Positions 16,249 through 23,554 of a stretch of 42,070 nucleotides of DNA are shown here, piece after piece. The stretch is from an uncultured Faecalibaculum sp. (GTDB lineage: Bacteria > Bacillota_I > Bacilli_A > Erysipelotrichales > Erysipelotrichaceae): assembly GCF_910588395.1 (NCBI RefSeq), contig NZ_CAJUPA010000021.1, forward strand, positions 1-42,070. The letters run 5' to 3'. The notes beneath the pieces were generated by a model that ran no database searches, had not been told where the DNA came from, and saw only the letters and a list, made by a program, of their open reading frames with translations. The position numbers were made by a program, and so were the translations under genes. Position 1 is the stretch's first letter, and each line of letters starts with the position of its first letter.

Positions 16249-18007
16249 CCGGCTGAGTCAGATATTCTTCCACATTCTGATACAGGATTCCGTCTTCTTC
16301 ACAAGTCTCACCCCGGTAGAGGACCGTTCTTCGGGTGATGGGACCGAATCTGAATTCCGTTTTTCGGCAGTTCTCCGGGTCTGTCAGATGTCTGGCCTGA
16401 TTTCTGACATGGATTTTGCTGTGCTTGATTTCAAACACTTCACACTGGAGTTTTTCCGGATCGAAAATGACCATGTCAAATTCTCCCAGTGCAAACTGAA
16501 GCACGAACACTTCTTTCTCCGGCCAGCGGGCCATCGTATCCAGAAGAACAATGTCTTCCAGCATCCGTCCCTGAATCTCGCTGAGGATGCGCTCTTTCAG
16601 AGATTCCCGGTCATGGAGGTCAAGAGCGTCTATGATGGGATCTTCAGACAAAGCCTGTATCAAAGCCGAAGCCTGCGCATATCTGAGTCCTGGCTGCGTA
16701 ATGAGCGTTCGATACCGTTTCCGGGAAGACTGCGGGATGGAGCGGACTTCCACTTCCCGGATCAGATCCAGCACCTCCAGGTATTCATGAATTTCCTGAA
16801 CATGCACCTGTTCGATTCCCACAGTCATCTCCTCTTCTTCTGCAATTTTCAGCCACTCCTTCAGCCGGTCTGTCACAGCTCTTTCATCAATGTGGTCCAG
16901 AATATCGTCCGGATGTGTGCGGTCCTGCCTCAGATTGCGGGCAGATACCGCCAGATCATGAGAGCGGAATGTCCTGGTCAGGACTTCTATCGTGAATCGG
17001 TGATTGACGTCTTCTATGATCCGGTTCACGGCCCCGGTCAGTTCCCCCTGTTCGTGGAGATCCTGGAGATTCCGGAAATGAGTCCCATCCTGCCAGCAGG
17101 AAAGAGAATGCTGAATGTTGTCTGCAATGGCGGTATTGACATATTCATCCACTGTGCGAAGAGAGCGGAAAGCAGAATTCTGCGGATTATAATGGGTGCC
17201 TGACATCGTCATGGTTCCCCCATACCGTATATACGTGTCCACGTCCCTGATTCCCAGTACCCTGGCAAACTCGCCGAATGGAATCCAGGTGGTATGGATC
17301 ATCCGGCAGCGGTCATACAGCTGACCGGATTTTGCGAGCATGAAGGACAGGGAGTTTGTACCTGACAGCACAATATGCATGCCACTGGCTGCAAATATAT
17401 CCGGAAGCAGAGCAGAACCATCTATAAAATCCGAAAGCAGTGTCACTTCATCAATCAGAACTGTGTCTATTCCCAGCCGCTGCATGCGCTTCAGATCCTG
17501 ATTCAGATCTGCCAGCGTCTGCCGGACAGACAGCTGCACATAGGCGGTCCTGTCTCTTTCTTTTTCATTCATGGCGGCAATCAGCTGACGCAGCAAAGTG
17601 GTTTTTCCCGTCCTTCGCAGTCCACACAGTATCAGCACTTTGTCCTGCGGCGCCCCCGAAACGAATTCCTGCAGAGCAGTGAAACACGTCCGTTTCTTCC
17701 AGCCTGCCACCGGAGCCGCAAAAGGAATCAGTGCGGACCCGGAAAGAACTGTACAGCGCCATTCATCCGGACTCTGTTTCCCGCTTTCCCGGACCGTCAG
17801 CCCGCGTAGCTGCTTCTCCAGTCTTCTTCGCTCCCGGATTCCTTCTTCCAAAGCAGGAACTTCAGTTTCCGGTACGTACTGCTCCCGCCGTTTGCCATTC
17901 TCGCTGATCCGGTGATAGTGATAGATCCTGCCGCACACTTTCTTGGTGGACAGGCTCCCCCGGGGAAGCTGGCTGATCCTGGCTTTCAGTTCTTCTGCTT
18001 CAGTCAT
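16202..18007 (-). CDS. AAA ATPase with C-terminal DUF4143/PDDEXK-like domain
   Basis: A 601-residue cytoplasmic protein. Residues 1-75 resemble a short DUF6788-type module (LPRGSLSTKKVCGRIYHYHR). The ATPase core has Walker A GLRRTGKT (129-136) and Walker B DTVLIDE (181-187), with a sensor-like VLSGTNS. The C-terminal part contains GEFDMVIFDPEKLQCEVFE followed by IKHSK, a D...ExK pattern like restriction-type nucleases of the DUF4143 group. The cellular role of such ATPases is not known; many accompany mobile or defence DNA. The last 15 or so residues (TQRNEQPAAGHSAR) come from a repeat element and are probably not ancestral. AGGAGG lies 7 nt before the ATG, and the promoter overlaps a large palindrome. 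Confidence 0.82.
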   Translation of the reverse strand: MTEAEELKARISQLPRGSLSTKKVCGRIYHYHRISENGKRREQYVPETEVPALEEGIRERRRLEKQLRGLTVRESGKQSPDEWRCTVLSGSALIPFAAPVAGWKKRTCFTALQEFVSGAPQDKVLILCGLRRTGKTTLLRQLIAAMNEKERDRTAYVQLSVRQTLADLNQDLKRMQRLGIDTVLIDEVTLLSDFIDGSALLPDIFAASGMHIVLSGTNSLSFMLAKSGQLYDRCRMIHTTWIPFGEFARVLGIRDVDTYIRYGGTMTMSGTHYNPQNSAFRSLRTVDEYVNTAIADNIQHSLSCWQDGTHFRNLQDLHEQGELTGAVNRIIEDVNHRFTIEVLTRTFRSHDLAVSARNLRQDRTHPDDILDHIDERAVTDRLKEWLKIAEEEEMTVGIEQVHVQEIHEYLEVLDLIREVEVRSIPQSSRKRYRTLITQPGLRYAQASALIQALSEDPIIDALDLHDRESLKERILSEIQGRMLEDIVLLDTMARWPEKEVFVLQFALGEFDMVIFDPEKLQCEVFEIKHSKIHVRNQARHLTDPENCRKTEFRFGPITRRTVLYRGETCEEDGILYQNVEEYLTQPVTQRNEQPAAGHSAR

Positions 18008-18045
18008 GCGATGGCCTCCTGCTGCAATGCAGTCTCTCTTTTTGT

Positions 18046-18088
18046 ATTATACCCTCTTATACCCTTTGAATAAAAAAGGGTATAAGAG
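18046..18088 (-). promoter_or_regulatory. ATPase promoter overlapped by a 35-bp palindrome
   Basis: On the minus strand TATAAT (plus 18046-18051) is a perfect -10 for the ATPase gene. Directly upstream, covering the -35 position, is a palindrome with 14-bp arms CTCTTATACCCTTT (18054-18067) and AAAGGGTATAAGAG (18075-18088). TTATACCCT occurs three times (two direct, one inverted). The arrangement suggests an operator that blocks the -35 region; no good -35 is seen. Confidence 0.6.
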
Positions 18089-18119
18089 AAGGTCTGAACA
18101 GCAGCGATACTCCACTGAA

Positions 18120-18166
18120 TCAGCCAGTTCCATGACCAACCTCAGGTTGGTCATGGAACTGGCTGA
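18120..18166. repeat. 47-bp perfect palindrome of the TCAGC...GCTGA family
   Basis: Perfect 22-bp arms beginning TCAGCCAGTTCCATGACC (18120-18141) and its complement at 18145-18166, loop TCA. Same length and ends as the copies at 15254 and 16037, but with exact symmetry. Confidence 0.85.
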
Positions 18167-18240
18167 CTATGAACAATACTGGAAATTTCGTTTAACCAGC
18201 ATCCGGATCAGTTTTTTGCAGCGGGTTCGACGCCTGGCAT

Positions 18241-18287
18241 TTGCCCAGACATCGAGCTGGCCGAAGGCTGTCCAGGCAACACGCTGA
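18241..18287. repeat. Degraded palindromic element, copy 4
   Basis: The right half GGCTGTCCAGGCAACACGCTGA matches copies 1 and 2; the left half has diverged. It is followed by TACAGCCTGCAGATCAGAG, shared with the bases after copy 2. Confidence 0.55.
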
Positions 18288-18381
18288 GAGTCTTCACATA
18301 CAGCCTGCAGATCAGAGCAATCCGGCACATGGCAAATGAATCTCTTCATCCCGGGACTTCTGCACTGCAGCATCACCCCAG

Positions 18382-18426
18382 TCAGCGGGCAGAATGATCA
18401 GCCTCTGCTGTCATTCTGCTGGCTGA
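18382..18426. repeat. Palindromic element overlapping the ABC ATPase 3' end
   Basis: TCAGCGGGCAGAATGA ... TCATTCTGCTGGCTGA, near-perfect arms (15 of 17 with the neighbouring base). Homologous to 16202-16248 and likewise begins at the stop codon of the gene it overlaps. Confidence 0.7.
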
Positions 18427-19218
18427 CTGGCTGTACGTGATCATCGTCGGCCGTCCCGTCCAGGGATCCGGCTCGATCAGCGCATCCAGAGAGAACACCT
18501 CTTTCAGCATCTTTGGCGTCATCACATCCCGGGCACTGCCCTCCTGCAGAATGTGCCCGTCCCGCATTGCAATCAGCCAGTGGGCAAACCGCGCCGCCAG
18601 ATTCAGGTCATGAATCACCAGGGCAATGGTCTTTCCCTCTTCCCGGTTCAGTTTCGCCAGCAGCTCCAGAACCTCCAGCTGATGCGCCATATCCAGATAC
18701 GTCGTGGGCTCATCCAGCAGAATCAGCGGTGTATTCTGCGCCAGACACATGGCGATCCACACCCGCTGCCGCTGACCGCCGGACAATTCATCCACCGCTC
18801 TGTCCCGCAGTGCCCATGTTCCGGTCTGCTCCATGGCCTCCTGCACCAGCCGGCGGTCCTGTTCCGTCATCCGGCCAAATCCCTTCAGCCAGGGATACCG
18901 GCCATAGCTCACCAGCTCCTGTACCCGCAGCCCCGCAGGCGCCTGGGGCCCCTGGGGCAGCAGCGCCATCTCCCTGGCAATTTCATCCGCCTTCAGACCC
19001 GCCATGTTCCTGCCCTGCAGCAGAACCGTTCCCTGTTCGTGAGGAATCACCCGGCCCAGGGCTTTGAGAAGCGTGGATTTGCCACAGCCATTGGGACCAA
19101 TGATCGCCGTGATTTTTCCTTCCGGAATCCGCACATCCATCCCCGGGATCACCGTTTTTCCCTCGTATCCCACCTTCAGTCTTTCAGCCTCCAGCGCAAA
19201 TCTGCCCTTATCTGCCAT
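18382..19218 (-). CDS. Iron-siderophore type ABC transporter, ATPase
   Basis: A 278-residue FecE/FhuC-like ATPase powering the importer encoded just upstream. Walker A GPNGCGKST (41-49), Q-loop LLPQGPQAP, signature LSGGQRQRVWIA, Walker B LILLDEPTTYLD and switch VIHDLNLAARF are intact. I chose ATG 19218 because AAGGAGG lies 7 nt upstream; a longer frame to 19245 lacks this. The family usually ends soon after the PDPWTGRPTMI segment; here about 15 more residues, SASRMTAEADHSAR, come from a palindromic repeat. Last gene of the four-gene operon; substrate not provable from sequence. Confidence 0.92.
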   Translation of the reverse strand: MADKGRFALEAERLKVGYEGKTVIPGMDVRIPEGKITAIIGPNGCGKSTLLKALGRVIPHEQGTVLLQGRNMAGLKADEIAREMALLPQGPQAPAGLRVQELVSYGRYPWLKGFGRMTEQDRRLVQEAMEQTGTWALRDRAVDELSGGQRQRVWIAMCLAQNTPLILLDEPTTYLDMAHQLEVLELLAKLNREEGKTIALVIHDLNLAARFAHWLIAMRDGHILQEGSARDVMTPKMLKEVFSLDALIEPDPWTGRPTMITYSQSASRMTAEADHSAR

Positions 19219-19248
19219 ATCCGCTCCTCCTTGTTTCCTCATCATGAT

Positions 19249-20238
19249 TCACCGTTTCTTCACCAGCAGATACAGGAAATACGGTGCGCCGATCACCGCC
19301 GACACAATTCCCACGGGAATCTCCGCCGGCAGCAGCAGAGTCCGGGAAATGATGTCTGCATACACCAGCAGCACCCCGCCCAGCAGACAGGCTGCCGGCA
19401 GCATCCGACGGTGATTCCAGCCCGCCAGGCGTCTTGCCAGATGAGGACAGATCAGTCCCACAAACGCCAGACCCCCTCCTGCGGCGCAGGCCAGAGCCGA
19501 CAGCGCACAGGCAGCAATCAGAAACCGGCGGTAGACCCGCTGCACATCCACACCCAGTCCCCGGGCCGCTTCTTCTCCCAGCCCCAGCACATTCAGCGTC
19601 CAGGAACAGAAAACCGCATAGCCGCCAAACACCAGGATCCCCAGCGCCAGCAATCCGGCATTCTGCCAGTCCGCCCCCCAGAGCGATCCCGCGATCCAGT
19701 TCTGCACAAAGGCATACTGGGAATCCGGCAGCCGCAGCATCACCATCGTGGACAATGCATTCAGCGCCATGGACACAGCCACACCAATCAGCAGCAGCCG
19801 TCCGGGCTTCACCCGCTGCCCCGCCATGGACAGCCGCGTCGTGATCCAGCCCGTTGCCAGTGCCCCGAACAGAGCCGCCGCCGGCAGCATGAGACCATAG
19901 GAAGCAAACAGCCCGCCAGCCCCCAGAATCACCAGGGCAATCGCCAGTCCGCTGCCGGCATTCAGGCCCAGGATCCCGGGATCTGCCATGTCATTGTGGG
20001 TGATCCCCTGCAGCAGGGCTCCGGACAACGCCAGGGCCATTCCCGCCAGCATGCTCGTGATCACCCGGGGCAGCCGCAGTTCCAGCAGTGTATACCGCTG
20101 CGCCTGGACTCCGCCCCCGCCAAGAATCTCCAGAATATCCCGCAGCGGAATCTGAGAATATCCCGCGTTCACATCCAGAAACAGGCCAAGCCCCAGCAGT
20201 GCCAGCAGCACCAGGAAAAGGATCAATGATTTACGCAC
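19249..20238 (-). CDS. Iron-siderophore type ABC permease (FecCD family), second
   Basis: About 329 residues with eight or more membrane helices. Family motifs LLELRLPRVITSMLAGMALA, GALLQGITHNDMADPGILG, and LGLGEEAARGLGVDVQRVYR (the loop that contacts the ATPase) are present, then GGLAFVGLICPHLARRL. The GTG at 20238 is preferred: GGGAGG lies 8 nt upstream and it gives a normal N-terminal membrane helix. It overlaps the end of the other permease by 8 nt and ends 30 nt before the ATPase start. Confidence 0.92.
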   Translation of the reverse strand: MRKSLILFLVLLALLGLGLFLDVNAGYSQIPLRDILEILGGGGVQAQRYTLLELRLPRVITSMLAGMALALSGALLQGITHNDMADPGILGLNAGSGLAIALVILGAGGLFASYGLMLPAAALFGALATGWITTRLSMAGQRVKPGRLLLIGVAVSMALNALSTMVMLRLPDSQYAFVQNWIAGSLWGADWQNAGLLALGILVFGGYAVFCSWTLNVLGLGEEAARGLGVDVQRVYRRFLIAACALSALACAAGGGLAFVGLICPHLARRLAGWNHRRMLPAACLLGGVLLVYADIISRTLLLPAEIPVGIVSAVIGAPYFLYLLVKKR

Positions 20239-21235
20239 CCCCGGCACCTCCCTTCCTGGCAATCCAGATAAACAGCGGCACACCCAGCACCGCAAAAATC
20301 AGCCCCACCGGCGTCTCCGCCGGAGCATTGATTGTCCGGGCCAGCAGATCCGCCAGCAGCATGAACAGCGCCCCTGCAATCATGGAACCGGGAATCACCG
20401 TGCCATAATCCGATCCCGCAAGAAAGCGCACAAAATACGGCACCAGCAGTCCCGCAAAAGCAATCGGACCCGCCAGAGCCACCGCTGTTCCTGCCAGCAC
20501 CATCACCGTCAGCAAACACTGCAGCTGGGCTTTTTCCACATTCACACCCAGACCCGCTGCCGCCTCCTCCCCCAGGGACAGCACACTGACTTTCTTCGAC
20601 AACCACACCGCTGCCACCAGCCCCAGGATCATCACCGGGGCACAGATCCGGATCTGCTCCATGCGAATCGCGGCAGTGCCACCCGCCGTCCAGAACGTGA
20701 GATCCTGCCCGATCCCGAAGAAAATCGCAATGCCCTGGGACAGGGAACTCAGCAAAATCGACACCGCACTTCCAGCCAGCACCAGCCGCACGGGATCGGC
20801 TTTCCGTCCCCCGGCCCGCAGCAGCCCGTACACCACCAGACCCGCTGCCGCCGCGCCAATGAACGAAAACAGCACCGTCACGCCAAAGGTGATATTGGAC
20901 AGAAATGCCATGCACAGCGCCAGGGCAAAGCTGCCCCCGGCATTGATCCCCAGCAGACCGGGATCCGCCAGCGGGTTCCGGGTCACGCCCTGGAGAATCG
21001 CCCCGCTGGCCGCCAGACCGGCTCCCACCAGAATATCCCCGTACATCCGCGGCAGCCGCAGCTCCAGCACCGCCAGCTGTTCATGACTGGCCATGTCCGG
21101 ATTCGTCAGCGCCTGCACCACGGACTCCAGCGGGATATCCGTGCTGCCCAGCACAACGGAAAAGACCGCAGCGGCCACCACCCCTGCGATCCCCGCCGCC
21201 ATGAACACTCCGGGCCTGATCCTGCCCATTTTCAT
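20231..21235 (-). CDS. Iron-siderophore type ABC permease (FecCD family), first
   Basis: A 334-residue membrane protein paired with the downstream permease. LELRLPRMYGDILVGAGLA, GAILQGVTRNPLADPGLLGI and SLGEEAAAGLGVNVEKAQ match the family, followed by PIAFAGLLVPYFVRFL and the usual C-terminal PAETPVGLIFAVLGVPLFIW. The ATG at 21235 overlaps the stop of the binding protein by 4 nt; a second ATG at 21229 has better spacing to AGGA. The two permeases should form a heterodimer. Confidence 0.92.
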   Translation of the reverse strand: MKMGRIRPGVFMAAGIAGVVAAAVFSVVLGSTDIPLESVVQALTNPDMASHEQLAVLELRLPRMYGDILVGAGLAASGAILQGVTRNPLADPGLLGINAGGSFALALCMAFLSNITFGVTVLFSFIGAAAAGLVVYGLLRAGGRKADPVRLVLAGSAVSILLSSLSQGIAIFFGIGQDLTFWTAGGTAAIRMEQIRICAPVMILGLVAAVWLSKKVSVLSLGEEAAAGLGVNVEKAQLQCLLTVMVLAGTAVALAGPIAFAGLLVPYFVRFLAGSDYGTVIPGSMIAGALFMLLADLLARTINAPAETPVGLIFAVLGVPLFIWIARKGGAGGA

Positions 21236-22179
21236 TCCTGACGGTCCCTGATTCCCTGGAAAAAGTCGATGAAGGACTGCAGCTGGGCATTCAGCGTGAT
21301 CGGATCCCGGTGCATCCAGCCCACCTGTTCATAAGACATCGTGCGGCCTTCCTTCACCGCATCCAGATTCTGCCAGATCTTCGAGCCCTCCACAAAACTG
21401 GGATCTGTCCCATTCAGCACCCCGTAGAAAATGAAGTCACCGGTATAGTCCGGCAGCGCCTCCAGAGACACCACCTGATAGGTTTCGTCTCCGTCCACCA
21501 TATCCTTCTGCACAGCCTCGGGCGCCTTCAGATCCCACATGTCATACAGAATGGACCCGCCTCTGGCAAAGTGAGACCCCATGGAATAGATCTCCTGCGG
21601 CCATATCTCCACAATGGACACCGTTTTGTCTCCCACGACCTGCTGCACCATGGGCTTTGCCTCTTCCGCTTTTTTGTTGAACTCCGCAATATAGGCATCC
21701 GCTTCATCGGATTTGTTCACCAGATCCGCGATATACCGGAACAGTTCTTCGTCCGTCCTCTTGCCATCCTGGATATACACCGTCGGGGCAATCTTCGAGT
21801 ACTTCTCATAGTCTGCCTCGGTGATCGTCACGATCAGATCCGGCTGCGCCTCGGCAATCATTTCCAGATTCGTCTCCGCACTGGTGATGTTCATCGGTTT
21901 GATCCCCTCTGTCATTCCCGCCAGAAACGGGTTGTCCAGGGCGTATGGCGAAGCAATCACCGGCTTCACATCCACCGCCAGAAACTCACCCAGGTAGTAA
22001 TCCGAGACGATTTTCTTCGGATCCTTCGGAATCTGAACCGGGCCTTTGTCCGTTTCCACCGTCCGCATCCCGGAATCATCCGCCGTATCCCCGGTTTGCG
22101 CCGGCGCCGCGCAGGCAGTCAGCAGGCAGGCTGTGATCATCAGAACCGCTGCATTCCGGAACCATTTCCATATCTTCAT
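21232..22179 (-). CDS. Iron-siderophore type ABC transporter, substrate-binding lipoprotein
   Basis: A 315-residue lipoprotein of the FecB/FepB type. The signal peptide ends LTAC (Cys23). The first lobe has VQIPKDPKKIVSDYYLGEFL and the usual LEMIAEAQPDLIV; the second has VSIVEIWPQEIYSMGS and ends at QSFIDFFQGI. The ATG at 22179 has AGGAGG 7 nt upstream; the frame reaches a TTG at 22185. First gene of the operon, behind a consensus promoter and a dyad operator. It captures the substrate outside the cell, probably a ferric siderophore or haem; which one cannot be told. Confidence 0.92.
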   Translation of the reverse strand: MKIWKWFRNAAVLMITACLLTACAAPAQTGDTADDSGMRTVETDKGPVQIPKDPKKIVSDYYLGEFLAVDVKPVIASPYALDNPFLAGMTEGIKPMNITSAETNLEMIAEAQPDLIVTITEADYEKYSKIAPTVYIQDGKRTDEELFRYIADLVNKSDEADAYIAEFNKKAEEAKPMVQQVVGDKTVSIVEIWPQEIYSMGSHFARGGSILYDMWDLKAPEAVQKDMVDGDETYQVVSLEALPDYTGDFIFYGVLNGTDPSFVEGSKIWQNLDAVKEGRTMSYEQVGWMHRDPITLNAQLQSFIDFFQGIRDRQE

Positions 22180-22211
22180 GTGCAATCCTCCTTTTCAGTG
22201 TCTGTCCTCCG

Positions 22212-22227
22212 GTTAGCTTTAACTAAC
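22212..22227 (-). promoter_or_regulatory. Putative DtxR/MntR-like operator
   Basis: GTTAGCTTTAACTAAC, a dyad with GTTAG/CTAAC ends, lies just after the expected transcription start of the siderophore-type transporter. It resembles DtxR-family metal-regulator boxes (TTAGGTTAG...CTAACCTAA). The resemblance and position are seen; the regulator is inferred. Confidence 0.5.
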
Positions 22228-22236
22228 AACGATGAG

Positions 22237-22265
22237 ATTATAGGGTCTTCCCTTTGTTCAGTCAA
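22237..22265 (-). promoter_or_regulatory. Promoter of the siderophore-type ABC operon
   Basis: On the minus strand TTGACT (plus 22260-22265), 17-base spacer, TATAAT (plus 22237-22242). A near-consensus sigma-A promoter about 60 bp before the binding-protein start. Confidence 0.88.
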
Positions 22266-22405
22266 TGTGGTTATACACGATTCTGCCGGGAAATCCGTTT
22301 GTGACACTCTGCATGGGAGGCTTTCGGTGAATTCCTTACCTTAATATATATGAATATATATGGAATGCCGATGAAGGCCGGGGCCGGCAATGGAAAAGGG
22401 GCGCT

Positions 22406-23290
22406 TCAGGCTTTCCGTTCACTCTGGAGTTTCTGCACTTCACTCATGCTCAGACTGGTAGCCTGTGCAATCTGCTGCAGGGTAAGCAGTCCCATCTGCA
22501 GCAGTTCACGGGCTGTCTTCCTGTTGGCCTGCAGTTCGCCTTTCCCGATACCTTCCTCAAGCCCTTCCCTGCGGCCTTCCCTGCGACCGTCTCTGAATAT
22601 TTCTCTTGATACTTCACACATAGTCCGTTCTCCTTTCTCTGTATTCTTGATCCGTCTCAGCAGCTTTTTCAGGAATCCGTTTCTCATCTTCTCCGGATCT
22701 GTCTGCCTGAAATCATGAGCAAGATCTCCTGCCGCATCCACCCCTTCATACCGCAGATTAAACAGCCGGATTTCCATTTTGCTTTCGATGGCCCTCCCTG
22801 TGAAACTGTCCACTGGCTGGATGTTCACCACCGGCTTTCCCGGCAGGAACAGCGGATCGTCCAGGCCAGGCAGATGTCTGGCATCTGTCATGATCATCAT
22901 ATGTCCTTTTGTCAGAGATGAATACTCTTCTCCCTCCGGCATCCTGTCCAGCACCAGATGGGAGCTGTAGACATCCAGTCTTCCTTCCTCAATTTCATCA
23001 TTCTGCATACCAACACTCCAGGATTCCTCCTTTTCGTCATAGCCAAACAAGTCCGGCATTACCGATTTTGCTCCGGATACGGTCTTGAGATCTTTCTGGC
23101 TTTCCACGTCATGAAACGGACCTGTTTTTCGCTGACAGACGGCTTGTGTAAGCAGCTGCATGTATTCCGCTTTTTCCTCCGGTGTGCAAAGTTTCACACT
23201 GGTACGAAAACATACATCGCTTTTCAAAGACAGCTTCTTCAGCTTTTCCAGATATCTTCTGTCAAGTTCTTCGTTTTTTGTCACAGACAT
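22406..23290 (-). CDS. Rpn/PDDEXK-type transposase-like nuclease
   Basis: About 294 residues, resembling the Rpn recombination-promoting nuclease/putative transposase family (PDDEXK_2-like). Features are the N-terminal LKSDVCFRTSVKLCTPEEKA region, MPDLFGYDEKEESWSVGMQN where the family has D...ExQ, a helical middle, the arginine/glutamate-rich DGRREGRREGLEEGIGKGE near the C-terminus, and a final helix-turn-helix-like LLQMGLLTLQQIAQATSLS. The expected catalytic glutamate of the EMQ motif is glycine (VGMQ), so nuclease activity is doubtful. Start: ATG 23290 is close to AAAGGGGA; a GTG at 23284 has better spacing. It stands alone between the ABC operon and the pilus operon. Confidence 0.7.
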   Translation of the reverse strand: MSVTKNEELDRRYLEKLKKLSLKSDVCFRTSVKLCTPEEKAEYMQLLTQAVCQRKTGPFHDVESQKDLKTVSGAKSVMPDLFGYDEKEESWSVGMQNDEIEEGRLDVYSSHLVLDRMPEGEEYSSLTKGHMMIMTDARHLPGLDDPLFLPGKPVVNIQPVDSFTGRAIESKMEIRLFNLRYEGVDAAGDLAHDFRQTDPEKMRNGFLKKLLRRIKNTEKGERTMCEVSREIFRDGRREGRREGLEEGIGKGELQANRKTARELLQMGLLTLQQIAQATSLSMSEVQKLQSERKA

Positions 23291-23431
23291 TCCCCTTTCT
23301 GTACTTCCCGTACTTGTTATATTCGCCAGTTCTGCCGTTTTTTGCGGAAACTTGTCCGGCAGGCGGCAGGAATGTGACAAATGTTTCGCTTTGGCTCCCT
23401 TCGGCATCCATGTAACCGCTCAGGCAAAGAC

Positions 23432-23475
23432 AGAAGGTGGTTTCCCCTGCTCACCCGGGAAAACCGCCTTCTTTT
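23432..23475. terminator. Hairpin terminator after the pilus operon
   Basis: AGAAGGTGGTTTCCC (23432-23446) pairs with GGGAAAACCGCCTTCT (23457-23472). On the plus strand TTTT follows; on the minus strand, downstream of the last pilus gene, the T-tract is weaker (TTCTGTCTTT). The rest of 23291-23554 shows no gene. Confidence 0.65.
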
Positions 23476-23554
23476 GCTATATCATCCGGACCTGGCTGTA
23501 CCCGGAAAGGAAAACAGGTACAACAGCGGTTCCGGACTCATGAATGCTACTGAA

